NCBI RefSeq assembly: GCF_000373965.1
Contig: NZ_KB892838.1
Span: 122,159-186,158 of the forward strand
DNA: 64,000 nt
DNA from: Uliginosibacterium gangwonense DSM 18521
GTDB lineage: Bacteria; Pseudomonadota; Gammaproteobacteria; Burkholderiales; Rhodocyclaceae
Reading direction: 5' to 3'
The position numbers and the translations under genes are program-made. Below, piece after piece: positions 56,985-64,000 of this stretch. The first letter of the stretch is position 1. Each line of letters begins with the position of its first letter. A model generated the notes under the pieces. That model did not search any database. It was not told where the DNA came from and was given only the letters and a program-made list of their open reading frames with translations.

Positions 56985-58507
56985 GCGTCCTTGCCCTGCA
57001 TGGTGATCGCCACAAGGCGATCCTGCGGCATGCTTCGCCCATCCTGATTGCACAGTTGGCCTCCATCAGCACAGCCATGGTTGATACGGTGGTGGCCGGG
57101 CGTTTCAGCACAGTTGATCTGGCCGCTGTCGGGGTGGGCAACGGGCTCTATATTTCCATCATGCTGGCTGGTGCCGGGATCGTGCAGGGGCTCACGCCCA
57201 TCGCTGCCCATCACTATGGCGCCAAGCGTTTTGATGACCTGCGCCCCTGCTTTCAGCAAGGCATCTGGCTGTGCCTGTTTCTGGCTCTGTGCGGGATTGT
57301 TGCACTCTCCATGCCAGACTGGATTCTGGCCGCCAACCATGTCTCACCGGAAGTGGCCGAGCGCACACGTGACTACCTCGCAGTAGTGGCCGGGAGCCTG
57401 CCGGGGGTACTGATCTACCGAACCTGTGGCGGCATGCTCAACGCATTGGGGCGGCCACGGATGCTGATGTTCTTTGGCCTGAGCAATGCAGTCAGCCACC
57501 TCATCCTGGCCCCCACCCTGGCCTTTGGTTGGCTGGGTATCCACCCGCTTGGCGCAGTGGGATGCGCCACATCAATGCTGATCAACACCAGTCTGCTTGC
57601 ATTAGGTGGGCTGTTTTATCTGGCCCGATCCGCTTGGGGAAGAGATTTCCATCTATTTGACGCTTGGCAACGCCCCAATCTAACCCGCCTGAAGGAAATC
57701 CTCCACCTGGGCTTGCCGATCGGGATGTCGACGTTTGTGGAGATGACCTGCTTTGCCTTGATCAGCTTGCTGGTAGCCTCTCTTGGTGCCAATCAGGTGG
57801 GTGCCAATCGCGTGGTCAGCAACTTCGTCGGCCTGTGCTACATGCTGCCCCTGTCCATTTCGATTGCCACCCTCACCCTGGTGGGGCAGGCTGCCGGAGC
57901 AGGAAATACCTCTGGCCTTCGTCAGACCATCAAAGCGGGCCTTCAACTGGGTGGGGGCACTTCCATGGTATTGGGATGCCTGCTTTGGCTGCTCTCCCAG
58001 CCCATCGTCCTGCTCTACACGCCAGACCCGGCTGTGCGCAGCATCGTCCTGCAACTGATGTTGATCATCGCCTGCAACCAGTTCTTTGATGCAATGCAGA
58101 CCATTGCCGCACAAGCTCTGCGGGGCCTGAAAATCGCCAAGGGACCCATGCTGGTGCACATCATCTGCTTCTGGGGCGTGGGACTGCTGGGGGGCTGGCT
58201 GCTGTGCTATCGTGGCTTGCCGCTGCTAGGCATCGGGCCGCAAAACCTTGCTGGGTTCTGGCAAGCCAGCCTTTTGGCTACCATGCTGGCAAGTATTCTG
58301 TTCGGCGGCATGTTATGGCGCACCATCCAGAGGATGAAGCCCGCCAGCGGGCAAAATGCCATACATTCCTGCGAGAAATCATGTCATCTATCCCCCGAAA
58401 GTGGTAGCCTCCCGGCGCATAATCGGGGAAAGTATAAAATTCTTGCCCCAGACACGCCTGTCCAGCGTAAAACACCAGACGCAGGCAACGAACACACCAG
58501 AGGATGA
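56981..58507 (+). CDS. MATE family efflux transporter
   Basis: A transporter of about 508 residues with twelve hydrophobic segments (residues 10-460). It resembles NorM, which exports cationic drugs by Na+ or H+ antiport. The start ATG at 56981 overlaps the stop of the preceding gene (ATGA). A frame upstream is open but is not a start. Characteristic is the repeated ALGRPRMLMFFGLSNAV segment near residue 150. The C-terminal 45 residues after the last helix are hydrophilic. The Aas gene follows with a 4-base overlap or a 2-base gap, depending on its start. Confidence 0.88.
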   Translation: MSVLALHGDRHKAILRHASPILIAQLASISTAMVDTVVAGRFSTVDLAAVGVGNGLYISIMLAGAGIVQGLTPIAAHHYGAKRFDDLRPCFQQGIWLCLFLALCGIVALSMPDWILAANHVSPEVAERTRDYLAVVAGSLPGVLIYRTCGGMLNALGRPRMLMFFGLSNAVSHLILAPTLAFGWLGIHPLGAVGCATSMLINTSLLALGGLFYLARSAWGRDFHLFDAWQRPNLTRLKEILHLGLPIGMSTFVEMTCFALISLLVASLGANQVGANRVVSNFVGLCYMLPLSISIATLTLVGQAAGAGNTSGLRQTIKAGLQLGGGTSMVLGCLLWLLSQPIVLLYTPDPAVRSIVLQLMLIIACNQFFDAMQTIAAQALRGLKIAKGPMLVHIICFWGVGLLGGWLLCYRGLPLLGIGPQNLAGFWQASLLATMLASILFGGMLWRTIQRMKPASGQNAIHSCEKSCHLSPESGSLPAHNRGKYKILAPDTPVQRKTPDAGNEHTRG

Positions 58508-58509
58508 GG

Positions 58510-60705
58510 ATGAAGTCTCTCATGCGCGCATTTTTGCGCATCACGCTGCGTTTTCTGTTTCGCGTGCGAATCGAAGGCAATCTTGCCGAGCTATCAAACG
58601 ACCGTCTGCTGGTCGTAGCCAATCATGAATCCTTTCTTGATGGTTTGCTGCTCGCGCTCTTCCTGCCCATCAACCCGGTCTTCGTTATTCACCGCAGCGT
58701 GGTGCAGAACGCCTTTTTCCGGTTTGTACTCACCCAGGTAGAATACCTGCTGGTCGACCCCATCTGCCCGATGGGCGTCAAGACGGTCATCCAACTCGTC
58801 AGCTCAGGGCGCCCCGTCGTGATTTTTCCCGAAGGGCGTATCACCGATACCGGCTGCCTGATGAAAGTCTATGATGGCCCCGCATTTGTGGCCGTAAAAA
58901 CAGGCGCCACGATAGTCCCCGTGCGTTTGAACGGCACGTCACGCACATACTTCTCACGCCTGTCAGGCGAACATCCACGGCAGATCTTCCCCCAGGTCAC
59001 CATCTCGGTTTTATCAGGACGCAAGATCCCGGCCCCCTCCGATAGCTCCCCCAAGGATCGCCATCACCACGCTGGGGACGCCATGCGGCGCCTGATGCAG
59101 GAAATGCTTTTTGTCACCCAGCCGATTTCACCGCTGTTTGACACACTGGTTGATTGCGCACAGATTTTTGGCCGCAACCGCATCATGGTTGAGGACGTCA
59201 AGAGCCAGCACAGCTATGGCGCCTTGATCCGCATGGCGCTGATGCTGGGCCGCCTGCTCTGCCGCCACACACAGCAGGGCGAGCACGTCGGAGTGATGAT
59301 GCCCAACATCGCGGCCACCCTGGGCCTGCTATTTGGCCTGACGGCGTTTCGTCGCATCCCGGCGCTTCTTAATTACACCTCAGGTTCCGAGGGCATCCAG
59401 TCGGCCTGTATTGCAGGCCGCATGCGCACGCTCATCACCTCTCGCGCTTTTATCGAGCAGGCAGAATTGCAGGAAAAGATTGATGGGCTCCAAGACATCA
59501 ACGTCCTCTATCTCGAAGACCTGCGCCCGCAACTCACATTTGGCGACAAACTCTGGTGGGCAGGCTACGCCCGTTGGTGGCCCAAGAAGGCTGCCGCGCC
59601 AGGGCGGGACAAGGAAGAAACTGCAGTGATTCTGTTTACCTCCGGTTCGGAAGGTAAACCCAAAGGGGTTGCGGTCTCACACCGGGCCATCGTCTCGAAC
59701 GTAGCGCAGATGCGCTCCTCCATCGACTTCTCGCTGCAAGACAAATTCTTCAACGCGCTGCCCTTGTTCCACGCTTTTGGCCTGACAGCCGGCGCCATGG
59801 TGCCCGTGCTCTCTGGCGCACCCCTGTTCCTGTACACCTCTCCCCTGCACTACAGGGTGATCCCCGAGCTGGCCTATGACCGCAATTGCACGGTGATGAT
59901 TGGAACCGCCACCTTCCTGAGCAATTACGCCAAACACGCGCATCCCTATGATTTCTTCCGCATGCGCTATGTGATCTCCGGTGCCGAAAAACTTAGTCAG
60001 AACACCCGCGAACAATGGATCGAACGTTTCGGCATCCGCATCATGGAAGGTTACGGCGCCACAGAAACCGGCCCGGTGCTCTCGGTCAACACCAACATGG
60101 CTTATCGCAGTGGTTCAGTCGGGCAATTCCTTCCCTGCATTGAACACAAAGTATTGCCCATTCCCGGCATTACACGTGGCGGCACCTTGCATGTGCGCGG
60201 CCCCAACATCATGACGGGCTACTATCATCTGAACAAACCCGGCGAGCTTGAACCGCTGGGATCAGAGCTTGGCCCCGGCTGGTACAACACAGGCGATGTG
60301 GTTGAAGTCGACTCTGACGGCTACATCCATATCATCGGGCGCGTCAAACGCTTTGCCAAAATTGCAGGCGAGATGGTCTCGCTGGAAACATCTGAACGCC
60401 TTGCCGTGGCCGCCAGTCCCGGTGCCATGCATGCCTGCGTGTCGCAAACCGATCCCCGCCGGGGCGAAAATATCATCCTCTTCTCAACAGATCGGGATCT
60501 GACCCGTGATCGTCTGGTCGCCGCGGCCCGCCAACTTGGCATCCCGGAACTCGCTGTTCCGCGCCGTATCGTGCCGCGCGACGCCCTGCCATTGCTGGGC
60601 TCGGGCAAAACGGACTATGTCACACTCAAGCTTCTGGCCGAAGCCGTCGATCCTTTGGGTGGCATATCACAGGAATCGGAAGCCGTTGAAACATATGGCA
60701 GCTAA
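58510..60705 (+). CDS. aas: Aas: acyltransferase / acyl-ACP synthetase fusion
   Basis: A 731-residue two-domain inner membrane enzyme that recycles lysophospholipids such as 2-acyl-glycerophosphoethanolamine. The N-terminal acyltransferase (1-200) has the NHESFLDG motif (H-x4-D) near residue 38 and a FPEGRIT motif. The C-terminal AMP-dependent synthetase (230-731) has LFTSGSEGKPKGV, the core motif, YGATETGP and GWYNTGDV. I chose ATG 58510 with AGAGG upstream. ATG 58504 would overlap the MATE stop (ATGA). Its coupling with a membrane protein and MATE transporter in one operon is unusual; in E. coli Aas works with LplT. Confidence 0.93.
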   Translation: MKSLMRAFLRITLRFLFRVRIEGNLAELSNDRLLVVANHESFLDGLLLALFLPINPVFVIHRSVVQNAFFRFVLTQVEYLLVDPICPMGVKTVIQLVSSGRPVVIFPEGRITDTGCLMKVYDGPAFVAVKTGATIVPVRLNGTSRTYFSRLSGEHPRQIFPQVTISVLSGRKIPAPSDSSPKDRHHHAGDAMRRLMQEMLFVTQPISPLFDTLVDCAQIFGRNRIMVEDVKSQHSYGALIRMALMLGRLLCRHTQQGEHVGVMMPNIAATLGLLFGLTAFRRIPALLNYTSGSEGIQSACIAGRMRTLITSRAFIEQAELQEKIDGLQDINVLYLEDLRPQLTFGDKLWWAGYARWWPKKAAAPGRDKEETAVILFTSGSEGKPKGVAVSHRAIVSNVAQMRSSIDFSLQDKFFNALPLFHAFGLTAGAMVPVLSGAPLFLYTSPLHYRVIPELAYDRNCTVMIGTATFLSNYAKHAHPYDFFRMRYVISGAEKLSQNTREQWIERFGIRIMEGYGATETGPVLSVNTNMAYRSGSVGQFLPCIEHKVLPIPGITRGGTLHVRGPNIMTGYYHLNKPGELEPLGSELGPGWYNTGDVVEVDSDGYIHIIGRVKRFAKIAGEMVSLETSERLAVAASPGAMHACVSQTDPRRGENIILFSTDRDLTRDRLVAAARQLGIPELAVPRRIVPRDALPLLGSGKTDYVTLKLLAEAVDPLGGISQESEAVETYGS

Positions 60706-60998
60706 TTACAACAAAAAGCAGCCTTTTCAATTTCTTCGTTGGGAGGTTCAAATATGTCCTCCCGATCAACCCGCTTCCGTTTTCAATGCTTTCCCACCAT
60801 ACCGACAGGTGAAATCGGCGGAATAGGCACTCAGCGCTTAACAGAAAGGACCTTGCGATCAAACGCCTGTTTTTTCGGCGATAAAGTCAAGAGCCCTCAC
60901 TTGCCCCCCAATGTAAAAACTCAGAGCGCGTCTCTTGACCTAATCTTTCGGCCCACTACACGTATCCCCCAAACGCTCCCCTACTTGCTTCCTCTGCA

Positions 60999-61028
60999 GC
61001 CAAATACCACTTGCCAGTGGTATTTGGC
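60999..61028. terminator. Perfect hairpin between convergent genes
   Basis: A 13-bp perfect stem (60999-61011 with 61016-61028) with a TGCC loop lies 30 bases before the 3' end of the minus-strand gene 61059-61445 and 290 bases after Aas. Neither strand has a T-run, so it is a weak bidirectional terminator or an mRNA-stabilising hairpin. The 353-base stretch 60706-61058 shows no gene. Confidence 0.5.
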
Positions 61029-61058
61029 ACGTAAAGCAAAGGCGCATCGCATTATCGG

Positions 61059-61445
61059 CTACTTGATCTGGCAACTCTCAAAAGGGATATAGTTGGTCCC
61101 CGAAGAAAATCCCATCTCGCATTCAGCCAGAATCTGTTGCCCCGGCTGAATGTTTGCTAACGCATCCTCATCGTCAAACACAAGGCGCGCCAACTCTTTC
61201 CCGTTGGCCTTCGCCCCCACCGACAAGAAGGCATCCCCAGACATGCTATCCCGGACTTCCAGCGCCACAGCCTGAAGCTTGATGCTCTGCCCATATTCCG
61301 GCAAATTCAAAGTGGAATTTCCATCCTTGACGAAAGCACGGTAGAGATTGTCGATTTTGGCAATCCCGCTTTTATCTTTTGCGTAAGCCGTACAAGCAAG
61401 CCCTACAAGAATAACAGCGACCAACAGTTTCTTCGTAGATTTCAT
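61059..61445 (-). CDS. Secreted OB-fold-like protein, 128 aa
   Basis: A 128-residue exported protein with a signal peptide (residues 1-22, AYA cut site). The mature part is a single small beta-barrel domain with two cysteines (C in ILAECEMG and the last SCQIK), which could form a disulfide. It resembles tRNA_anti-like OB-fold secreted proteins. The function is unknown. The start has a GGGGG run upstream. Confidence 0.75.
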   Translation of the reverse strand: MKSTKKLLVAVILVGLACTAYAKDKSGIAKIDNLYRAFVKDGNSTLNLPEYGQSIKLQAVALEVRDSMSGDAFLSVGAKANGKELARLVFDDEDALANIQPGQQILAECEMGFSSGTNYIPFESCQIK

Positions 61446-61512
61446 CGTTACCCCCTGAGAATTAAAACCTCAGGCCATGCAGTCATGAGTAGCAAGAGAT
61501 TATCCGCAATTT

Positions 61513-62016
61513 TCACGGCCGCACGGCAGCAATAGCGTGCACCAATAGAGATGTCCTAGACGTAGGTTGGTAGATGAAAGTGGAAACCTCGTTTTCGCCA
61601 AAATTCGTTGCGAATCTCAGACATTTGGTAGCATCGAATGTATCCACGGCGTCGAACATAACAAGTAGCAGATCGCTCCAGTTGACCGTCAATTTTTCGA
61701 CAAGGTCCATCTTGCTGAAATCGATTTGCTCGATTGCAGCTCGCACATCCGCCTCACTATCAGCCCACTTCCAGCGAACAATCAGTTGGTGGCTGTCCGA
61801 CGTAGCGATTGCAGTTTGCAGCGGCTCATCACCCAAAACAAGCACATCTGATCCATGTAATGCCAACTTGCAAGTGTAGTCAGCAGATTGGCAGGCCAGA
61901 TCGTAGTCAGATGGATTTCCACGCATACCATTCCATAGCGGTGCTTTTGCTTCCTCAGTGACCACTAATGGCCCGCCTGAGCTGTTCATCCAGTCTGAAA
62001 TAACGTACTTGCTCAT
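61513..62016 (-). CDS. Imm21-type immunity protein
   Basis: A 167-residue acidic soluble protein that starts three bases after the RHS toxin stop. It reads MSKYVISDWMNSSGGPLVV, the start of the Imm21 family, and continues with a beta-rich small domain containing WKWADSEADVRAAIEQ. Immunity proteins of this family neutralise the toxin domain of the adjacent RHS or contact-dependent protein by binding it. The ribosome binding site is AGGAGGAATAGTCA and exists twice because of a tandem duplication. Confidence 0.85.
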   Translation of the reverse strand: MSKYVISDWMNSSGGPLVVTEEAKAPLWNGMRGNPSDYDLACQSADYTCKLALHGSDVLVLGDEPLQTAIATSDSHQLIVRWKWADSEADVRAAIEQIDFSKMDLVEKLTVNWSDLLLVMFDAVDTFDATKCLRFATNFGENEVSTFIYQPTSRTSLLVHAIAAVRP

Positions 62017-62054
62017 TGACTATTCCTCCTCTTTGTGACTATTCCTCCTCTTTG
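62017..62054. repeat. 19-bp tandem duplication across the RHS stop and immunity gene SD
   Basis: TGACTATTCCTCCTCTTTG occurs twice head-to-tail (62017-62035, 62036-62054). On the minus strand each copy carries AGGAGG. Without the duplication the toxin frame would end NSQ-stop overlapping the immunity start (ATGA). With it the toxin is six residues longer (ending HKEEE) and the immunity gene has two Shine-Dalgarno sequences. Confidence 0.8.
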
Positions 62055-64000
62055 CTTGCGTGACTTGACCAGCCTGCTTGAGACTGCAACGCTTACAGTG
62101 AGGATACAGGCGCTGGGGATCCCCCTGCTCGTTTAGCGCGTTCGGGGTTTGGTGGTCGAGAATAAAATCACCACTTTTCGTACCCGGATCTTTAGAACCA
62201 CATGTGTGGCAACCGTCTCGATATCCGATCGCGTTGATCTGCTGCCTTTCTGCCAAGGTGAAGTCACGCGCAGGGCCGCGTGCGGGTATGGATTCTGTAG
62301 CGAAGGGACCCGGCTTCAAGGTTTCGTCGCTTGCGAGGCCAAGCGGGTCAATCCACCGAATCGGATTCGGTGCGTACTGATAGATGTTCATCCCCCCCGC
62401 CAATCCAATCGGATCCTTGGATACAAACCTCCCTGTATGCGGGTCGTAGTAACGGTGGCGATTGTAGTGCAGTCCGGTCTCATGGTCGAAGTATTGGCCT
62501 TGGAACCGGATGTTCGTAGTCAGTCCGGCTTTGCGTCGGGCGGTGCTGATGAGTTCTTGGGCTTGCCCCCAGGCTTTGTAGTGGGCACTCCAAACGAGGT
62601 TTCCTTCGTCGTCGGTAAGTTCCTGCGGGGTGCCCAGGTGGTCGCAGTGGTAGTAGGCGGTGTGGGTGAAGGCTTGGTCTGCTGCGGCATCCATTGGGGT
62701 GTATTCCCAAGGAGCTTCGATCTTGCTGCGGATGGGGAGCCGGATGGGGCGATCGGTCGCCGCTTGCATCAGCGGAACGAAGCTTTCCGGCTCATACAGG
62801 TAGTGGGTGGTGTGGTGATCCGCACCGCTGGTGACGGTGGGGACTTTGCTTTCCCAGGCGAGCAAGCTGCCGTCCCAGCCGTAGAGGGTGAGGCCGTAGC
62901 TCTTTTCTTGGGCGATGCGCCGTTGTTCGTTTTGGGCGTAGAGCGGGCCATCACTGCTGGCGCTGATGACAATCGCCTGACTGTGTTTGCTGATCCGTCG
63001 CCCTAAGGCGTCGTATTGGTAGCTGACTTCGACTTGGGCATTGCGGCTGCGTTCGAGTCTCCCCAAGGGGTTCCATTGGAATTGGGTGACTTCACCATTC
63101 AGACGCCGGGTGGTGAGGTTGCCCAAGCCATCATAGGTGTTGTGTTGGCCGGCGTACTGTTTGAGAAGGTTATCGAGTAGCCGTGAGCTTGTGTTGGCTT
63201 GGCCGAAGTGTCCGGCTCTTGGGTGACGCATGGCGTCATCCGTGGCGCTATAGGTAGTGCCGTTGTTGCCTTCGGCACCGAAGCGGCGTTCGCCACTGCG
63301 GGCATCTGCGTCCTGATCCAGGAGGTTGCTGGCCGGGTCGAAGGCGAAGGTTTCCCGGCCCAGGGGGCTTTGGGCTTCGATGAGGCGGCCGATGGGGTCG
63401 TAGCGGTAATTGAGCGTGCCCCGGCGGCTGTCCTGGATGCCTTGGAGTTGGCCAGCGGCGTCATACTGGTAGCGGCGTTGAATGTTGGTAAACCCGTGTG
63501 TGCTCGGTGTGGCTGCCGCGCCTGTGCTGGCGTTGTAGGCTTGTTTGTCCGGATTGGCCGGGCTGGCTTTGAGGACTTGTTCAAGGAGTCGCCCTACGGG
63601 GTCGTATTGGCGCTGCTGTTGGAGCTGGTTGTTCTGGCTGCGCAGGATTTCACGGTGGAGATCATCGCGTTCAAAGGCGATGGCTTCTTGTCCGTCGAGC
63701 TGCAGGCCGTGGACATGGCCACTGCCGTAGCGCAGCCAGTCGATGCTGTGACCATCGGGGCGGTGGGTGCGGGTGCGATTGCCCAGGGGGTCGTATTCGT
63801 GACGCCAGACGGCCAGCCGGTCTTGTTCGGTGTAGGCGTGGTGTTCGCGCACCATGCGTCCGGCTTCGTCATAGAACCATTGGAGGTGGCTGTGGGCATT
63901 GGCAGCCAGGAGCAGGCGTCCGTTGCCATCATAGGCAAACTCTTCACGGTGCAGCACACCGGCTTGCTCGGGGCTGCTGGGGCGCCCCTGGGCATCCAGG
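62020..64000 (-). CDS. RHS repeat polymorphic toxin, C-terminal part (runs off the window end)
   Basis: The frame is open at the last base of the window. About 660 residues are visible. They carry multiple YD/RHS repeats (YDPVGRLL, YQYDAAGQL, YRYDPIGRLI) and the conserved C-terminal core end DPIGLAGGMNIYQYAPNPI, then DPLGL, the autocleavage site. The following 90 residues are the variable toxin domain, with CHTCGSKDPG, FILDHQTPNALN and RLYPHCKRCSLKQ. Two Cys pairs and D-H-Q suggest an HNH-type metal nuclease (inference). The Imm21-type gene follows at once. By family the toxin is delivered by type VI or another secretion system. No secretion gene is visible. Confidence 0.93.
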   Translation of the reverse strand, partial: LDAQGRPSSPEQAGVLHREEFAYDGNGRLLLAANAHSHLQWFYDEAGRMVREHHAYTEQDRLAVWRHEYDPLGNRTRTHRPDGHSIDWLRYGSGHVHGLQLDGQEAIAFERDDLHREILRSQNNQLQQQRQYDPVGRLLEQVLKASPANPDKQAYNASTGAAATPSTHGFTNIQRRYQYDAAGQLQGIQDSRRGTLNYRYDPIGRLIEAQSPLGRETFAFDPASNLLDQDADARSGERRFGAEGNNGTTYSATDDAMRHPRAGHFGQANTSSRLLDNLLKQYAGQHNTYDGLGNLTTRRLNGEVTQFQWNPLGRLERSRNAQVEVSYQYDALGRRISKHSQAIVISASSDGPLYAQNEQRRIAQEKSYGLTLYGWDGSLLAWESKVPTVTSGADHHTTHYLYEPESFVPLMQAATDRPIRLPIRSKIEAPWEYTPMDAAADQAFTHTAYYHCDHLGTPQELTDDEGNLVWSAHYKAWGQAQELISTARRKAGLTTNIRFQGQYFDHETGLHYNRHRYYDPHTGRFVSKDPIGLAGGMNIYQYAPNPIRWIDPLGLASDETLKPGPFATESIPARGPARDFTLAERQQINAIGYRDGCHTCGSKDPGTKSGDFILDHQTPNALNEQGDPQRLYPHCKRCSLKQAGQVTQAKRRNSHKEEE

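Overview
The window looks like a chromosomal segment of a facultatively fermenting betaproteobacterium. The evidence is an E. coli-type NADP isocitrate dehydrogenase next to AceK, an AdhE, an Aas acyltransferase/acyl-ACP synthetase, OMPLA, an RHS toxin and several betaproteobacterial IS fragments. The genus is not fixed by the sequence. No rRNA, tRNA or CRISPR array was found.

Layout. 1-1.4 kb: an edge-truncated gene, a small unknown gene, a DUF3592-like relic and a palindromic dispersed repeat. 1.4-4.8 kb: divergent icd and aceK, each with a terminator. 4.8-5.4 kb: a non-coding repeat, an integron attC-like site and a 5'-truncated gene. 5.5-29.3 kb: a block of stress and fermentation genes. 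It holds a sorbosone-dehydrogenase-like lipoprotein; a polyphosphate kinase 2 gene followed by a four-gene efflux operon (outer membrane factor, HlyD, RbbA-like ABC, YhhJ-like permease); a P-type ATPase; OMPLA; a BON protein; a frameshifted cation/proton antiporter; a PRC-barrel protein; a LemA/TPM cluster; and transaldolase, 6-phosphogluconate dehydrogenase and phosphoketolase, which form a pentose-phosphate/phosphoketolase shunt. Remnants bound this block on both sides (attC-like site and truncated gene on the left, IS5-family fragment on the right), which suggests acquisition as an island.

30-37 kb: a 54-residue membrane protein behind a PmrA/QseB-type box, an MgtC-family protein, a deletion that fuses a 3'-truncated OmpR-family regulator to a 5'-truncated MgtE-like gene, a membrane-anchored unknown, and a GAF-PAS-GGDEF-hemerythrin diguanylate cyclase. 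37-45.8 kb: a subtilase lipoprotein, a truncated integrase, an intact IS481-family element that removed the 5' part of an SDR gene, and a TetR-controlled SDR/MFS/thioesterase group with two identical palindromic operators.

45.8-53 kb is the most unusual part. It holds a gmtY-gmtZ-gmtX set (Gamma-Mobile-Trio mobile element machinery) in which both gmtZ and gmtX are broken in the -1 direction exactly at seven-base homopolymers. Next to it are a helicase remnant, an unknown cysteine-rich protein and an XRE regulator, which may be cargo. 53-61 kb: adhE, then an overlapping membrane protein-MATE-Aas operon. 61-64 kb: a secreted OB-fold-like protein, an Imm21-type immunity gene and the C-terminal part of an RHS toxin that runs off the window.
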